DNA of 33,511 nucleotides from Klenkia sp. PcliD-1-E. GTDB lineage: Bacteria > Actinomycetota > Actinomycetes > Mycobacteriales > Geodermatophilaceae. The notes under the pieces are model-generated. The model had not been told where the DNA came from. It worked only from the letters and a program-made list of their open reading frames with translations, and did not search any database. The position numbers and the translations under genes were made by a program. Of the stretch, positions 16,407-24,118 are shown one piece after another. The stretch spans positions 1 to 33,511 of the forward strand of contig NZ_JAMXRZ010000039.1 of the NCBI RefSeq assembly GCF_024124375.1. The letters are read 5' to 3'. Every line of letters starts with the position of its first letter. The first letter of the stretch is position 1.

Positions 16407-17416
16407 GGGGTCTCCTCGTCCAGGGTCGGCGCCGCGGCGCCCACGATCTCGATGTCGGCGCCGCGCAGCCGGGCCCGGCAGACGTCGCAGGCCAGGCACG
16501 GCTCGAAGGTCTGCCCGCAGCCGCGGTGCACCTGCTCCACCGCGGGGCCCTCGGGGGCGCGGAACCAGTCCTGGCCCCAGCGCAGCGTGGTCTCCACGAC
16601 CGGGAAGAAGGCCCGGCCCTTGTCGGTGAGGTGGTACTGCGCCCAGTCGGCGCGCTCGGGGTCGGGCCGGGTGGCCAGCACGCCGAGGTCGGTGAAGGTG
16701 CGCAACCGGTCGGACACCACCGTCGGCGGGGCACCGAGGAAGGTCTGGAACTCCCCGAACCGGGTGGCGCCGCGGAAGGCCGCACCCAGCAGCGCCGAGG
16801 ACCAGCGGTTGCCGATCAGCGCCATCGTCTCGGGGAACATGCCCGGGCCGTCGGTGACCCCGGCGACCGGCGCGGCGGGGGCGGCCCGGCGGCGGGTGGT
16901 GGCCGCCGGCACCGAGCGCTCCCACGACCCGCTGGGCCCCCAGGCGCCGGCGACGTCGCGCGGGTGCACCACGCCGCCGCACGCCTCGCAGGTCAGCAGC
17001 GCCCGGAACGCCGAGCCGCAGGAGCGGTGCACCTTCTGCGGCAACGCCGCGGCGTGCTCGGGCACCCAGCGGCGCTCCCACTCCCAGATCGAGAGCATGA
17101 CCGGCCACAGCCCGCGACCGCGGGCGGTGAGCAGGTACTCGTGCCGCTCGGGCCGCTCGGAGTACCGGTGGCGCCGGTACACCCCGACCTCGGTGAGCCG
17201 GGTCAGCCGGTTGGTCAGCACCGAGTTGGAGATCGGCAGCCGCGCCTTCCACTCCCCGAACCGGCGGGCACCCAGCAGCGACTGCTGCACCAGCAGCAGG
17301 TTCCACTCGTCGCCGACCAGCGGCAGGGTCGCCCCGATCTGGTTGACCCCGCCGGCCGGCAGCGGGGTCGGGGACTCCCCGGCGTCGGCGTCGGCCGCAC
17401 CCAGCGGGAGGCTCAC
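16403..17416 (-). CDS. Tandem HxlR-type regulator with two Cys/His clusters
   Basis: The 337-residue protein contains two HxlR winged-helix domains in one chain. Domain one spans about 26-120 (ATLPLVGDEWNLLLVQQSLLGARRFGEW, SVLTNRLTRLTEVGVY). Domain two spans about 195-285 (TMALIGNRWSSALLGAAFRGATRFGEF, TVVSDRLRTFTDLGVL, YHLTDKGRAF). Each is followed by His-x2-Cys-x9-Cys-x2-Cys (His130, Cys133, Cys143, Cys146; and His297, Cys300, Cys310, Cys313), plausible metal-binding knuckles. HxlR proteins normally have a single domain near 110 residues and bind DNA as dimers; this one could act as a built-in dimer. GTG at 17416-17414 overlaps the carotenoid oxygenase stop. As the only regulator in the cluster it is the obvious candidate for the operators at 9849, 9958 and 20221-20252. 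Confidence 0.88.
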   Translation of the reverse strand: MSLPLGAADADAGESPTPLPAGGVNQIGATLPLVGDEWNLLLVQQSLLGARRFGEWKARLPISNSVLTNRLTRLTEVGVYRRHRYSERPERHEYLLTARGRGLWPVMLSIWEWERRWVPEHAAALPQKVHRSCGSAFRALLTCEACGGVVHPRDVAGAWGPSGSWERSVPAATTRRRAAPAAPVAGVTDGPGMFPETMALIGNRWSSALLGAAFRGATRFGEFQTFLGAPPTVVSDRLRTFTDLGVLATRPDPERADWAQYHLTDKGRAFFPVVETTLRWGQDWFRAPEGPAVEQVHRGCGQTFEPCLACDVCRARLRGADIEIVGAAAPTLDEETP

Positions 17417-18930
17417 AGGCCCACCGCGGTGGCCGGGTCGTCGCTGGTGGCCCAGCCCGGCAGGGAGTCCCCGGCCGCCCAGGTGGAGTGCGTACCGCTG
17501 GAGATCCGCTCGGGCAGCTGCAGGGTGCACACCGGCCCGTCGGACAACCGCGACGCGTCGAACACCAGGCAGTAGGACGCATCGGTGTTCATGTCGGTGG
17601 TGAGGGTGACCAGGTAGCCGTCGTCCTCGGCGGTCGAGCCCACCCGCGGGGCCATCGCGGTCTCGCTGCCGTAGACGCCCTCGCCGAAGGAGATCCGCTC
17701 CTCCGTGCCGGTCCTCAGGTCGTGCCGGACCAGGCCGTCGAAGAGGAACCAGGCGGGCTTGCCGGTGGCGGCGTAGGCGTAGCGGTAGTCCCGGCCGGCG
17801 TAGGCGCCGTTCATCATCCCGAACTCGGTGACGGTGTCCGAGAGCTGCTCCTCGCGCACCAGGCCGGTGCGCAGGTTCAGCCGCCACCGGTGCAGCCGGG
17901 ACTGCATGCGGTCCAGCGCGAGGAACCGGAAGGCCCGCTCCCACTTGTTGCCCATGCCGTTGTCGGCCGGCTCGGGGTCGCCCTGGAAGAAGCCGTCCAG
18001 GACGATCTCTTCGCCCTCCTCGTAGGCGTTCACCCAGTGCAGCACGTAGGTCGACTCGGCCTCGAACCACCGGATGGACCCCGGGCCGCCGCGGCGCGGG
18101 ATGACCGCGATCCGGGTGGGCAGCTCGGGGTGGAACCGGGCGGCGTAGTGGCCCTGCCCGATCAGCTCGGGGTCCCAGAACAGCGGGCAGTCGTTGAGGA
18201 TCGCGTAGTTCTCGGTGTAGGCCATGTCGTGCGGCAGGCGGGGGCCGGGCAGCTCGACGTCGACGTAGTGCACCAGCTCGTCGTCCGCGTCGACCACGCC
18301 GTAGTGCATGTAGGGCGCCTGCGTGCCGTAGTTGAAGAACAGCAGCTCCCCGGTGCGGTCGTCGGCCTTGGGGTGCGCCGAGACGCCCCAGTCGAACGGG
18401 AAGTCCCCGCCCCAGGTGGCCTTGCCCAGCGTCTCGGCGGTGCGCGGGTCGAGCCGGTACAGGTCACCGCACTGGTAGAAGGTCGTGAGCGCCGTGCCGT
18501 TGTGCACCACGACGTCGGTGCTGGAGGCGTCCTTCATCCGGCCGCGGGCGCCCCAGCCGTCGTCGCGCTTCGCGATCGCCGGCCGCTCGGCGAGCCCGGC
18601 CCACAGCGGGCCGCCCGCCTCGGCCTCGGCGAGCAGGCCGTCGGTGCGCACGAACCGGTTGCGGTAGAAGGCCTTCCCGTCGCGGAAGCCGACGACGTGC
18701 ACCATGCCGTCGCCGTCGAAGGGGTGGTAGTTGCGCAGCGCGGGGTGCACCGGGTTCTCGGTGTTCCGCAGGTACACCCCGTCCAGGTCGGTGGGCACCT
18801 CGCCCTGCACGACGGTGAGGTCGTCGGCCTTGAACTCGGTGGTCTGCGGCCGCCACGGGCCGGTGCGGTAGGGGTGGTCGTCGTCCGCCGGGAGGGTGGA
18901 CAGGACACGACCGACGATCTCGACGTCCAC
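17413..18930 (-). CDS. Carotenoid cleavage oxygenase family protein
   Basis: The 505-residue product belongs to the RPE65 / lignostilbene dioxygenase / carotenoid oxygenase family of iron(II) enzymes that split a C=C bond to two carbonyls. The four iron-binding histidines are present: His186 in SAHPKAD, His234 in LPHDMAYTE, His298 in LHWVNAYE and His481 in GTHSTW. Glu369 in TVTEFG and Glu423 in GSETAMAPR fit the second-shell acids. VYLRNTENP and YHPFDGDGMVH are the usual N-terminal signatures. No signal peptide is visible, so it should be cytoplasmic. The substrate may be a carotenoid, apocarotenoid or stilbene. GTG at 18930-18928 has GAGAGG upstream; the gene begins 28 bases after the thiolase stop. 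Confidence 0.94.
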   Translation of the reverse strand: MDVEIVGRVLSTLPADDDHPYRTGPWRPQTTEFKADDLTVVQGEVPTDLDGVYLRNTENPVHPALRNYHPFDGDGMVHVVGFRDGKAFYRNRFVRTDGLLAEAEAGGPLWAGLAERPAIAKRDDGWGARGRMKDASSTDVVVHNGTALTTFYQCGDLYRLDPRTAETLGKATWGGDFPFDWGVSAHPKADDRTGELLFFNYGTQAPYMHYGVVDADDELVHYVDVELPGPRLPHDMAYTENYAILNDCPLFWDPELIGQGHYAARFHPELPTRIAVIPRRGGPGSIRWFEAESTYVLHWVNAYEEGEEIVLDGFFQGDPEPADNGMGNKWERAFRFLALDRMQSRLHRWRLNLRTGLVREEQLSDTVTEFGMMNGAYAGRDYRYAYAATGKPAWFLFDGLVRHDLRTGTEERISFGEGVYGSETAMAPRVGSTAEDDGYLVTLTTDMNTDASYCLVFDASRLSDGPVCTLQLPERISSGTHSTWAAGDSLPGWATSDDPATAVGL

Positions 18931-18958
18931 GGGTGGTCCTCTCTCGCAGGTCTGGGCG

Positions 18959-20194
18959 TCAGGCGGCGGGGGCCGACCCGACCACGAAGCTCACCGTGGT
19001 CGTGGTGCTGCCGCCGATGTTGAGGGTCATGAAGGTGTCGGCACCCTCGACCTGGTACTCACCGGCGGCGCCGGTGACCTGCTTGGCGGCGTCGACGAGC
19101 ATGCGGACGCCGGTCGCACCGACCGGGTGGCCACCGCCGATGAGCCCGCCGCTGGGGTTGACGGGCAGCCGGCCGCCGGCCTCGATGCTGCCGTCCTCGA
19201 CCGCCTGCCAGTTCTTGCCCGGCTCGGTGAGCCCGACGTGGTCGATGGCCAGGTACTCCGAGGGTGTGAAGCAGTCGTGGGTCTCCAGGCCGTCGACGCC
19301 GTCGAGGGTCACCCCGGCGCGCCCGAAGGCGTCCTGCACGGCCTGCCGCACGTGCGGCAGCAGGTAGGGGTCCTCCGCGGAGCGGTCCAGCTTCTGCTGC
19401 AGGCCCAGGCCCACCGTGCGGTGGCCCCAGCCGAGCATGCGGGCCAGCGGACGGCGGGTGGCCTGCGGGTGCGCGGCCAGCCAGCGGTCGGACACCAGCA
19501 CCACACCGGCCGCGCCGTCGGTGACCTGGCTGCAGTCGTAGCGTCGCATCCGGCCCTCGACGACCGGGTTGTCGGCGCGGTCGGTGGCGGTGCCGACCAG
19601 CTGTCCGACGTCCCACCCGCGGGTCTGCGCGTTGGGGTTGCGCTTGGCGTTGGCGAAGTTGAGCTGCGCGATCGCCTGCAGGTGGACGTCGTCGAGGCCG
19701 TAGCGCTCGTCGTAGGCCTGCGCCACCTTGTCGAACATCCACGGCCACATGAACCGCGCGTCCTGGCCCTCGTGGCCGATCCACGCCGCGGCGCCGAGGT
19801 GGCCGGCGGCCTGGTCGCCGGGGACGGTCTTCTCCAGCTCCACGCCGAGCACCAGGGCGCAGTCGTAGTGCCCGGCCTGCAGGTCGGCCATCGCGGCGAG
19901 GACGGCGATGCTGCCCGAGGCGCAGGCGGCCTCGTGCCGGGCGGCGGGCACGCCCCACAGCGCGGGCTCCACGGTGGCCGGCATGGCCCCCATCTGGCCC
20001 TGGCCGGTGAACAGCTGGCCGAAGGCGTTGCCGACGTGCACCACCTCGACCTGGTCGGGGCCCAGGCCCGCGGACTCCAGCGTGCCGCGCACCACCTCGG
20101 CGGTGAGGTCGGCGCTGTCACCACCCTCGCGGGTCAGGTTGCGGGCGAAGTCGGTCTGGTACCCGCCCGCCACCCAGATGCCGGTGCCGTCCAC
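18959..20194 (-). CDS. Thiolase, SCP2 / archaeal-type acetyl-CoA acetyltransferase family
   Basis: The 411-residue protein is an SCP2-like thiolase. Cys91 in AACASGS is the expected nucleophile, ETHDCF (304-309) replaces the NEAF motif of classical thiolases, and His356 lies in GGHPVGATG. The C-terminal region reads LNIGGS rather than the classical CxG. These features are normal for this subfamily, many of which work on branched or sterol-type side chains, or act with an OB-fold (DUF35) partner that is not seen in this window. The GTG at 20194-20192 has GAGGAGG five bases upstream. It is the first gene of the carotenoid oxygenase operon and diverges from a second thiolase gene 90 bases away. 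Confidence 0.92.
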   Translation of the reverse strand: MDGTGIWVAGGYQTDFARNLTREGGDSADLTAEVVRGTLESAGLGPDQVEVVHVGNAFGQLFTGQGQMGAMPATVEPALWGVPAARHEAACASGSIAVLAAMADLQAGHYDCALVLGVELEKTVPGDQAAGHLGAAAWIGHEGQDARFMWPWMFDKVAQAYDERYGLDDVHLQAIAQLNFANAKRNPNAQTRGWDVGQLVGTATDRADNPVVEGRMRRYDCSQVTDGAAGVVLVSDRWLAAHPQATRRPLARMLGWGHRTVGLGLQQKLDRSAEDPYLLPHVRQAVQDAFGRAGVTLDGVDGLETHDCFTPSEYLAIDHVGLTEPGKNWQAVEDGSIEAGGRLPVNPSGGLIGGGHPVGATGVRMLVDAAKQVTGAAGEYQVEGADTFMTLNIGGSTTTTVSFVVGSAPAA

Positions 20195-20220
20195 GGCGCC
20201 TCCTCGGTCGGTGCTTGCCT

Positions 20221-20238
20221 GTATGACTCAGGTCATAC
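20221..20238. promoter_or_regulatory. Perfect 18-bp palindromic operator
   Basis: GTATGAC (20221-20227) and GTCATAC (20232-20238) are perfect inverted arms around TCAG. It is a typical dimeric repressor site. It lies 26 bases before the minus-strand thiolase start and overlaps the end of shared motif copy 3 at 20237-20252. A possible + strand -35, TTGCCT (20215-20220), abuts it, so a bound repressor could block both divergent promoters. Confidence 0.75.
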
Positions 20239-20252
20239 TACAACTAACAGAG
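20237..20252 (-). promoter_or_regulatory. Shared 16-bp motif, copy 3 (thiolase / carotenoid oxygenase side)
   Basis: On the minus strand it reads CTCTGTTAGTTGTAGT and ends 42 bases before the thiolase start. It is followed by AT, so a -10-like TAGTAT (20240-20235) overlaps its end and the palindrome. It matches copy 2 at 14 of 16 positions and copy 1 at 13 of 16. Confidence 0.6.
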
Positions 20253-20284
20253 CAAGTGGACCAGCACCTCGAGGGAGAACCCAG

Positions 20285-21493
20285 ATGACCGACGCCTACG
20301 TGCTGGACTTCGTGCGCTCGCCGCGCGGGAAGGGCTCCCGCCGCGGCGCGCTGCACGGGCACGGACCGGTCGAGCTGGTCACCGGCCTGCAGCACGCCCT
20401 GGTCGACCGCACGGGCCTGGACGCGGAGCGGGTCGAGGACGTGGTGCTCGGCTGCGCCTCCCAGGTCGACGAGCAGGGCGCCAACCTGGCCCGGACGGCG
20501 ACCCTGCTGGCGGGCTGGGGCGACCGTGTTCCGGGGGTCACCCTCAACCGGTTCTGCGCCTCGGGGGTGGACGCCGTCGCGCAGACCGCCGGCCGGATCC
20601 GCGGCGGCGACCTGGGACTCGCGGTCGCCGGCGGCGTGGAGAGCGTGTCCCGGGTGCCCATGTTCACCGACCGCGGCCCGCTGTGGGCCGACCCCGCCAC
20701 GATCACCGCCATCGGGTCGGTGCACATGGGCATCGCCGCCGACCTCAACGCCACCCTCGACGGCTTCACCCGCGAGCAGCTGGACGCCTACGCCGTGGAG
20801 ACCCACGCCAAGGCCGCCGCCGCCTGGGACGCCGGCCGCTACGCGGGGTCGGTGGTGCCGTTCACCGGCCCGGACGGCCAGCCGGTCACCCGCGACGAGC
20901 TGGTCCGCCCGGGCATCTCCGCCGAGTCGCTGGCCCAGCTGCCCCCGGCCTTCGCCGAGCTCGGCGCGCAGGGGGAGGACGCGATCGTGGCCGCCGCCCA
21001 CCCCGAGGTCGGGCCGCTGCGGCACGAGCACACCGTGGGCACCTCACCCGCCCTGGCCGACGGCGCCGCGCTGCTGCTGCTGGGCTCGCGCGAGGCCTCC
21101 GACGCCGCCGGGCTGCGTCCCCGGGCCCGGGTGCTGGGCTCGGCGACGGCGGCGACCGACCCGGTCGTCATGCTCACCGCCGGCCAGCAGGCCGTGGAGG
21201 CCGTGCTCGCCCGCGCCGGGCTGAGCGCCGACGACGTCGACGTGTTCGAGTTCGCCGAGGCGTTCGCCGCGCTGTGCCTGCGCTTCCGCCGCGACCTCGG
21301 CGCCGGGCCCGACCGGCTCAACCCCGACGGCGGCACCATAGCCATGGGCCACGCCTTCGGCGCCACCGGCGCGATCCTGGTCGGCCAGTGCGTCGCCGAG
21401 CTCGAGGTGCGGGAGGGCCGGTACGGGGTCGCGGCGGTCAGCGGCGCGGCCGGGCTGGGCGTCGCCGTCCTGGTGGAGCGGGTGCCCGCGTGA
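20285..21493 (+). CDS. Thiolase family acyltransferase with altered active-site motifs
   Basis: The 402-residue product is a classical-thiolase homologue (acetyl-CoA C-acyltransferase family). The nucleophile Cys91 is kept in NRFCASGVDAVA and His356 in AMGHAFGATG. Two usual active-site positions differ: NEAF reads AEAF (Ala324), and the CxG cysteine is replaced by Ser386 in AAVSGAAGLG. It may catalyse beta-ketoacyl-CoA cleavage with changed chemistry, or another acyl transfer. ATG at 20285 is preceded by GAGGGAG about eight bases upstream. It leads a five-gene + strand operon and its stop overlaps the GTG of the SDR. Confidence 0.92.
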   Translation: MTDAYVLDFVRSPRGKGSRRGALHGHGPVELVTGLQHALVDRTGLDAERVEDVVLGCASQVDEQGANLARTATLLAGWGDRVPGVTLNRFCASGVDAVAQTAGRIRGGDLGLAVAGGVESVSRVPMFTDRGPLWADPATITAIGSVHMGIAADLNATLDGFTREQLDAYAVETHAKAAAAWDAGRYAGSVVPFTGPDGQPVTRDELVRPGISAESLAQLPPAFAELGAQGEDAIVAAAHPEVGPLRHEHTVGTSPALADGAALLLLGSREASDAAGLRPRARVLGSATAATDPVVMLTAGQQAVEAVLARAGLSADDVDVFEFAEAFAALCLRFRRDLGAGPDRLNPDGGTIAMGHAFGATGAILVGQCVAELEVREGRYGVAAVSGAAGLGVAVLVERVPA

Positions 21494-22404
21494 GCCCCGG
21501 GCTGGCCGGCCGGGTCGTCGTCGTCACCGGTGGTGGCAAGGGGCTGGGCCGGGCGTTCGCGCTGCACCTGGCCGCGGCCGGTGCGCACGTCGTGGTCAAC
21601 AACCGCGACCGGGTGCGCGACGCGCACGGCCGCCGGGCCGCCGACGCCGTCGTCGCCGAGATCGAGGCCGCCGGGGGCACCGCGGTCGCCGAGCACGGCG
21701 AGGTCGAGGACCCGGCCACCGCCGACCGGCTGGTCGCCCTGGCCCTGGACCGGTGGGGGCGGCTGGACGGCTGCCTGACCAGCGCCGGGATCAACCCCCT
21801 CGCCCTGGCCCACCGGGTCGAGCCCGTGGAGTTCGCCCGGGTGCTCGCGGTCAACGTGGCAGGCACCGCGCAGGTCGCCGGGGCGTGCCTGCGGGCGATG
21901 CGGGAGCAGGGCTCGGGCCGGGTGCTGCTGGTCTCCAGCGGGGCCGGCCTGCACGGCGAGCTCGCCGCCGCGGCCTACGCGGCCAGCAAGGGCGCGGTCG
22001 TCGCGCTGGCCCGCACCATGGCGATCGAGGGGCCGCGCAGGGGCGTGGCGGCCAACGTGCTGCTTCCCTACGCCACCACCCAGATGACCGACCAGGGCAT
22101 GGACCGCCGCTACCTCGACGCCATGGCCCCGGAGCTGGTCGCCCCCGTCGCGACCGCGCTGCTGGACCCGGCCTGCCCGCTGAACGGGCAGGTGGTGGTG
22201 GCCGCGGCCGGGGCCGTGCGGGCCACCGACGCCGTGGAGTACGACCCGGTCCGGCTGCCCGACGGCCCGCTGTCGGGCCCCGACCTCGCCGGCCTGCTGG
22301 CCACCAGCCGCGCCGGCGCCCCCCGCACCTTCGCCTCCGCCCAGGAGGCGTTCCTCGACCTCGCGGCCACGGTCGCGCCCACCCCAGCCGGAGGACCCGC
22401 GTGA
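21490..22404 (+). CDS. SDR resembling MFE-2-type 3-hydroxyacyl-CoA dehydrogenase
   Basis: The 304-residue SDR has TGGGKGLG (13-20), Asn122, Ser149/Ser150 and the catalytic Tyr163/Lys167 in YAASK; NNAG is TSAG (97-100). The stretch from VVVNNRDR to AADAVVAEIEAAGGTAVAEHGEVED (about 34-74) is typical of the dehydrogenase domain of peroxisomal multifunctional enzyme 2 and its bacterial relatives, which oxidise 3-hydroxyacyl-CoA esters. Its place right after a thiolase gene supports that reaction. GTG at 21490 overlaps the thiolase stop. The tail after about 230 is Pro/Ala-rich and not clearly assignable. Confidence 0.9.
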   Translation: MSPGLAGRVVVVTGGGKGLGRAFALHLAAAGAHVVVNNRDRVRDAHGRRAADAVVAEIEAAGGTAVAEHGEVEDPATADRLVALALDRWGRLDGCLTSAGINPLALAHRVEPVEFARVLAVNVAGTAQVAGACLRAMREQGSGRVLLVSSGAGLHGELAAAAYAASKGAVVALARTMAIEGPRRGVAANVLLPYATTQMTDQGMDRRYLDAMAPELVAPVATALLDPACPLNGQVVVAAAGAVRATDAVEYDPVRLPDGPLSGPDLAGLLATSRAGAPRTFASAQEAFLDLAATVAPTPAGGPA

Positions 22405-23222
22405 CCGACCTGCCCTGGACCGACGTGGCCGTGAACCTGGCCGGCAGCCTGCTCGCCCTGGTGGTGCTGCTCGGCGCGGTGATGGCGCTGGCCACCGCCA
22501 TCGGCAAGCAGTCGATCATCGACGTGGTCTGGGGGCCCGGGTTCGTCGTCGTCGCCGGGGTCAGCCTGGTGCTGTCGTCGGGGGACGGCGGGGACACCGG
22601 CCGCCGCTGGCTGGTGTTCGCGCTGACCGCGGTCTGGGGGCTGCGGCTGGGGGGCTACATCTTCGCCCGCAACCACGGCAAGCCCGAGGACCGCCGCTAC
22701 GAGGCGCTGATGCGCAAGCGCACCGGGTCGCTGGTGCCCTTCCTCGTCCGGCGGATCTACGGCTACCAGGGCGTGGTGCTGTTCGTGGTGTCGCTGCCGG
22801 TGCAGGTGGCGATGTACGAGTCCGCGCCGCTGGGCTGGCTGGACGCCGTGGCCGTCGCGCTGTGGCTGGTCGGGTTCGTCTTCGAGTCGGTCGGCGACTG
22901 GCAGCTGGCCCGGTTCAAGGGCGACCCGGCCAACGCCGGGCGGATCATGGACCGCGGCCTGTGGGCCTGGACCCGGCACCCGAACTACTTCGGCGACAGC
23001 TGCGTGTGGGTGGCGCTGTTCCTGCTGGCGCTGGGCTCGTGGTGGGGCCTGCTGACCGTGGTCTCGCCGTGGCTGATGGTCCGGATGCTGGTCACGGGGT
23101 CGGGCGCGGCGCTGCTGGAGCGCGGCATGATGCGCCGCCGCGGCGACGCCTACGCCGACTACGTGGCCCGTACCAGCGGCTTCCTGCCCCGCCCGCCGCG
23201 CCGCACCCCGGCGCAGCGGTGA
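22401..23222 (+). CDS. DUF1295 / steroid 5-alpha-reductase-like membrane protein
   Basis: The 273-residue integral membrane protein has about six to seven hydrophobic spans and the family hallmarks SIIDVVWGPGFV (near 34-45), LWGLRL-like VWGLRLGGYIFARNHGKPEDRRYEAL, and WAWTRHPNYFGD close to residue 190. The RHPNYFG motif is shared by steroid 5-alpha-reductases and isoprenylcysteine methyltransferases, where it binds NADPH or S-adenosylmethionine. It may reduce an enone in a lipid-like intermediate; this is inference from family and location. GTG at 22401 overlaps the SDR stop and the TGA overlaps the next GTG. Confidence 0.9.
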   Translation: MTDLPWTDVAVNLAGSLLALVVLLGAVMALATAIGKQSIIDVVWGPGFVVVAGVSLVLSSGDGGDTGRRWLVFALTAVWGLRLGGYIFARNHGKPEDRRYEALMRKRTGSLVPFLVRRIYGYQGVVLFVVSLPVQVAMYESAPLGWLDAVAVALWLVGFVFESVGDWQLARFKGDPANAGRIMDRGLWAWTRHPNYFGDSCVWVALFLLALGSWWGLLTVVSPWLMVRMLVTGSGAALLERGMMRRRGDAYADYVARTSGFLPRPPRRTPAQR

Positions 23223-24118
23223 ACCACGACGTCGCCGACCTGCTGGGCGTCCTCGACCTCGACCCGGCCGGTCCCGACCGGTTCTGCGGCCGCAGCGCGT
23301 CGCTGGCGCTGCCGCAGCTGTTCGGTGGCCAGCTGCTCGCCCAGGCCGTCGTCGCGGCCGGGCGGACGACGGAGCCGGACCGGTCCACGGTGTCGCTGCA
23401 CGCCTCGTTCCTGCGGCCCGGCCGGCCCGAGGTGCCCCTGGACCTCGCGGTCGAGCGGGTGCGCGACGGCCGGTTGCTGTCCACCCGTGAGGTGCGCATC
23501 CGGCAGGGCGGCGCCGAGGTCTGCCGGGTGGTGACGACGGCGGCGGTCGACGGTGCCGGCCCTGGCCACGCGCCGCCGCTGCCCGACGTCCGGCCCCCCG
23601 GGGAGCTGCCGGACCTGGCGACGGCGTCCGTGCCGCACGGCGGGCTGGGTCCGGTGTGGGCCGGGTTCGACGCGGTGGAGGTCCGGCTGCCGGCGCTGCC
23701 CCCGGGCGGCGTCCCGCCGCAGCCGCCGGGGCCCGACGTGGTGGGGGTGGGCGGGGGCACGTCGACGGCGTGGATGCGGGCGGCGGGGCCCCTGCCGCAG
23801 GACCCGCTGCTGCACCGGGCGGTGGTGGCCTACCTGTCGGACCTGCTGCTGATCTCCGCGGCGGTGCAGCCGCACGGCTACCACCTGGGCCACGAGCGCG
23901 CCTTCGACGAGCAGTGGACGGCGGTCTCGCTGGACCACGCGATGTGGTGGCACACCCAGCCGCGGGCCGACGCGTGGCTGCTGTTCGAGCTGGCCTCGCC
24001 GGCGTCGGTGGGCGGCCGGGCGCTGGTCACCGCCCAGGTGTGGGCGCAGGACGGCACCCCGGTGGCCGGGGTGGCCCAGCAGGCGCTGGTGGCGCCGCGG
24101 CTAGCGTCGCCCGCGTGA
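23219..24118 (+). CDS. TesB-like acyl-CoA thioesterase (double hot-dog)
   Basis: The 299-residue product fits acyl-CoA thioesterase II. LPQLFGGQLLAQAVVAA (31-47) and SLHASFLRPG (59-68) mark the first hot-dog domain; AYLSDLLLISAA, SLDHAMWWH and ALVTAQVWAQDGTPVAGVAQQ mark the second. By alignment with E. coli TesB the triad would be Asp208, Ser237 (usually Thr) and Gln287. It hydrolyses acyl-CoA to acid and CoA, perhaps to free CoA or to release dead-end esters. GTG at 23219 overlaps the preceding stop, and the TGA overlaps the GTG of a second thioesterase gene. Confidence 0.9.
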   Translation: MNHDVADLLGVLDLDPAGPDRFCGRSASLALPQLFGGQLLAQAVVAAGRTTEPDRSTVSLHASFLRPGRPEVPLDLAVERVRDGRLLSTREVRIRQGGAEVCRVVTTAAVDGAGPGHAPPLPDVRPPGELPDLATASVPHGGLGPVWAGFDAVEVRLPALPPGGVPPQPPGPDVVGVGGGTSTAWMRAAGPLPQDPLLHRAVVAYLSDLLLISAAVQPHGYHLGHERAFDEQWTAVSLDHAMWWHTQPRADAWLLFELASPASVGGRALVTAQVWAQDGTPVAGVAQQALVAPRLASPA

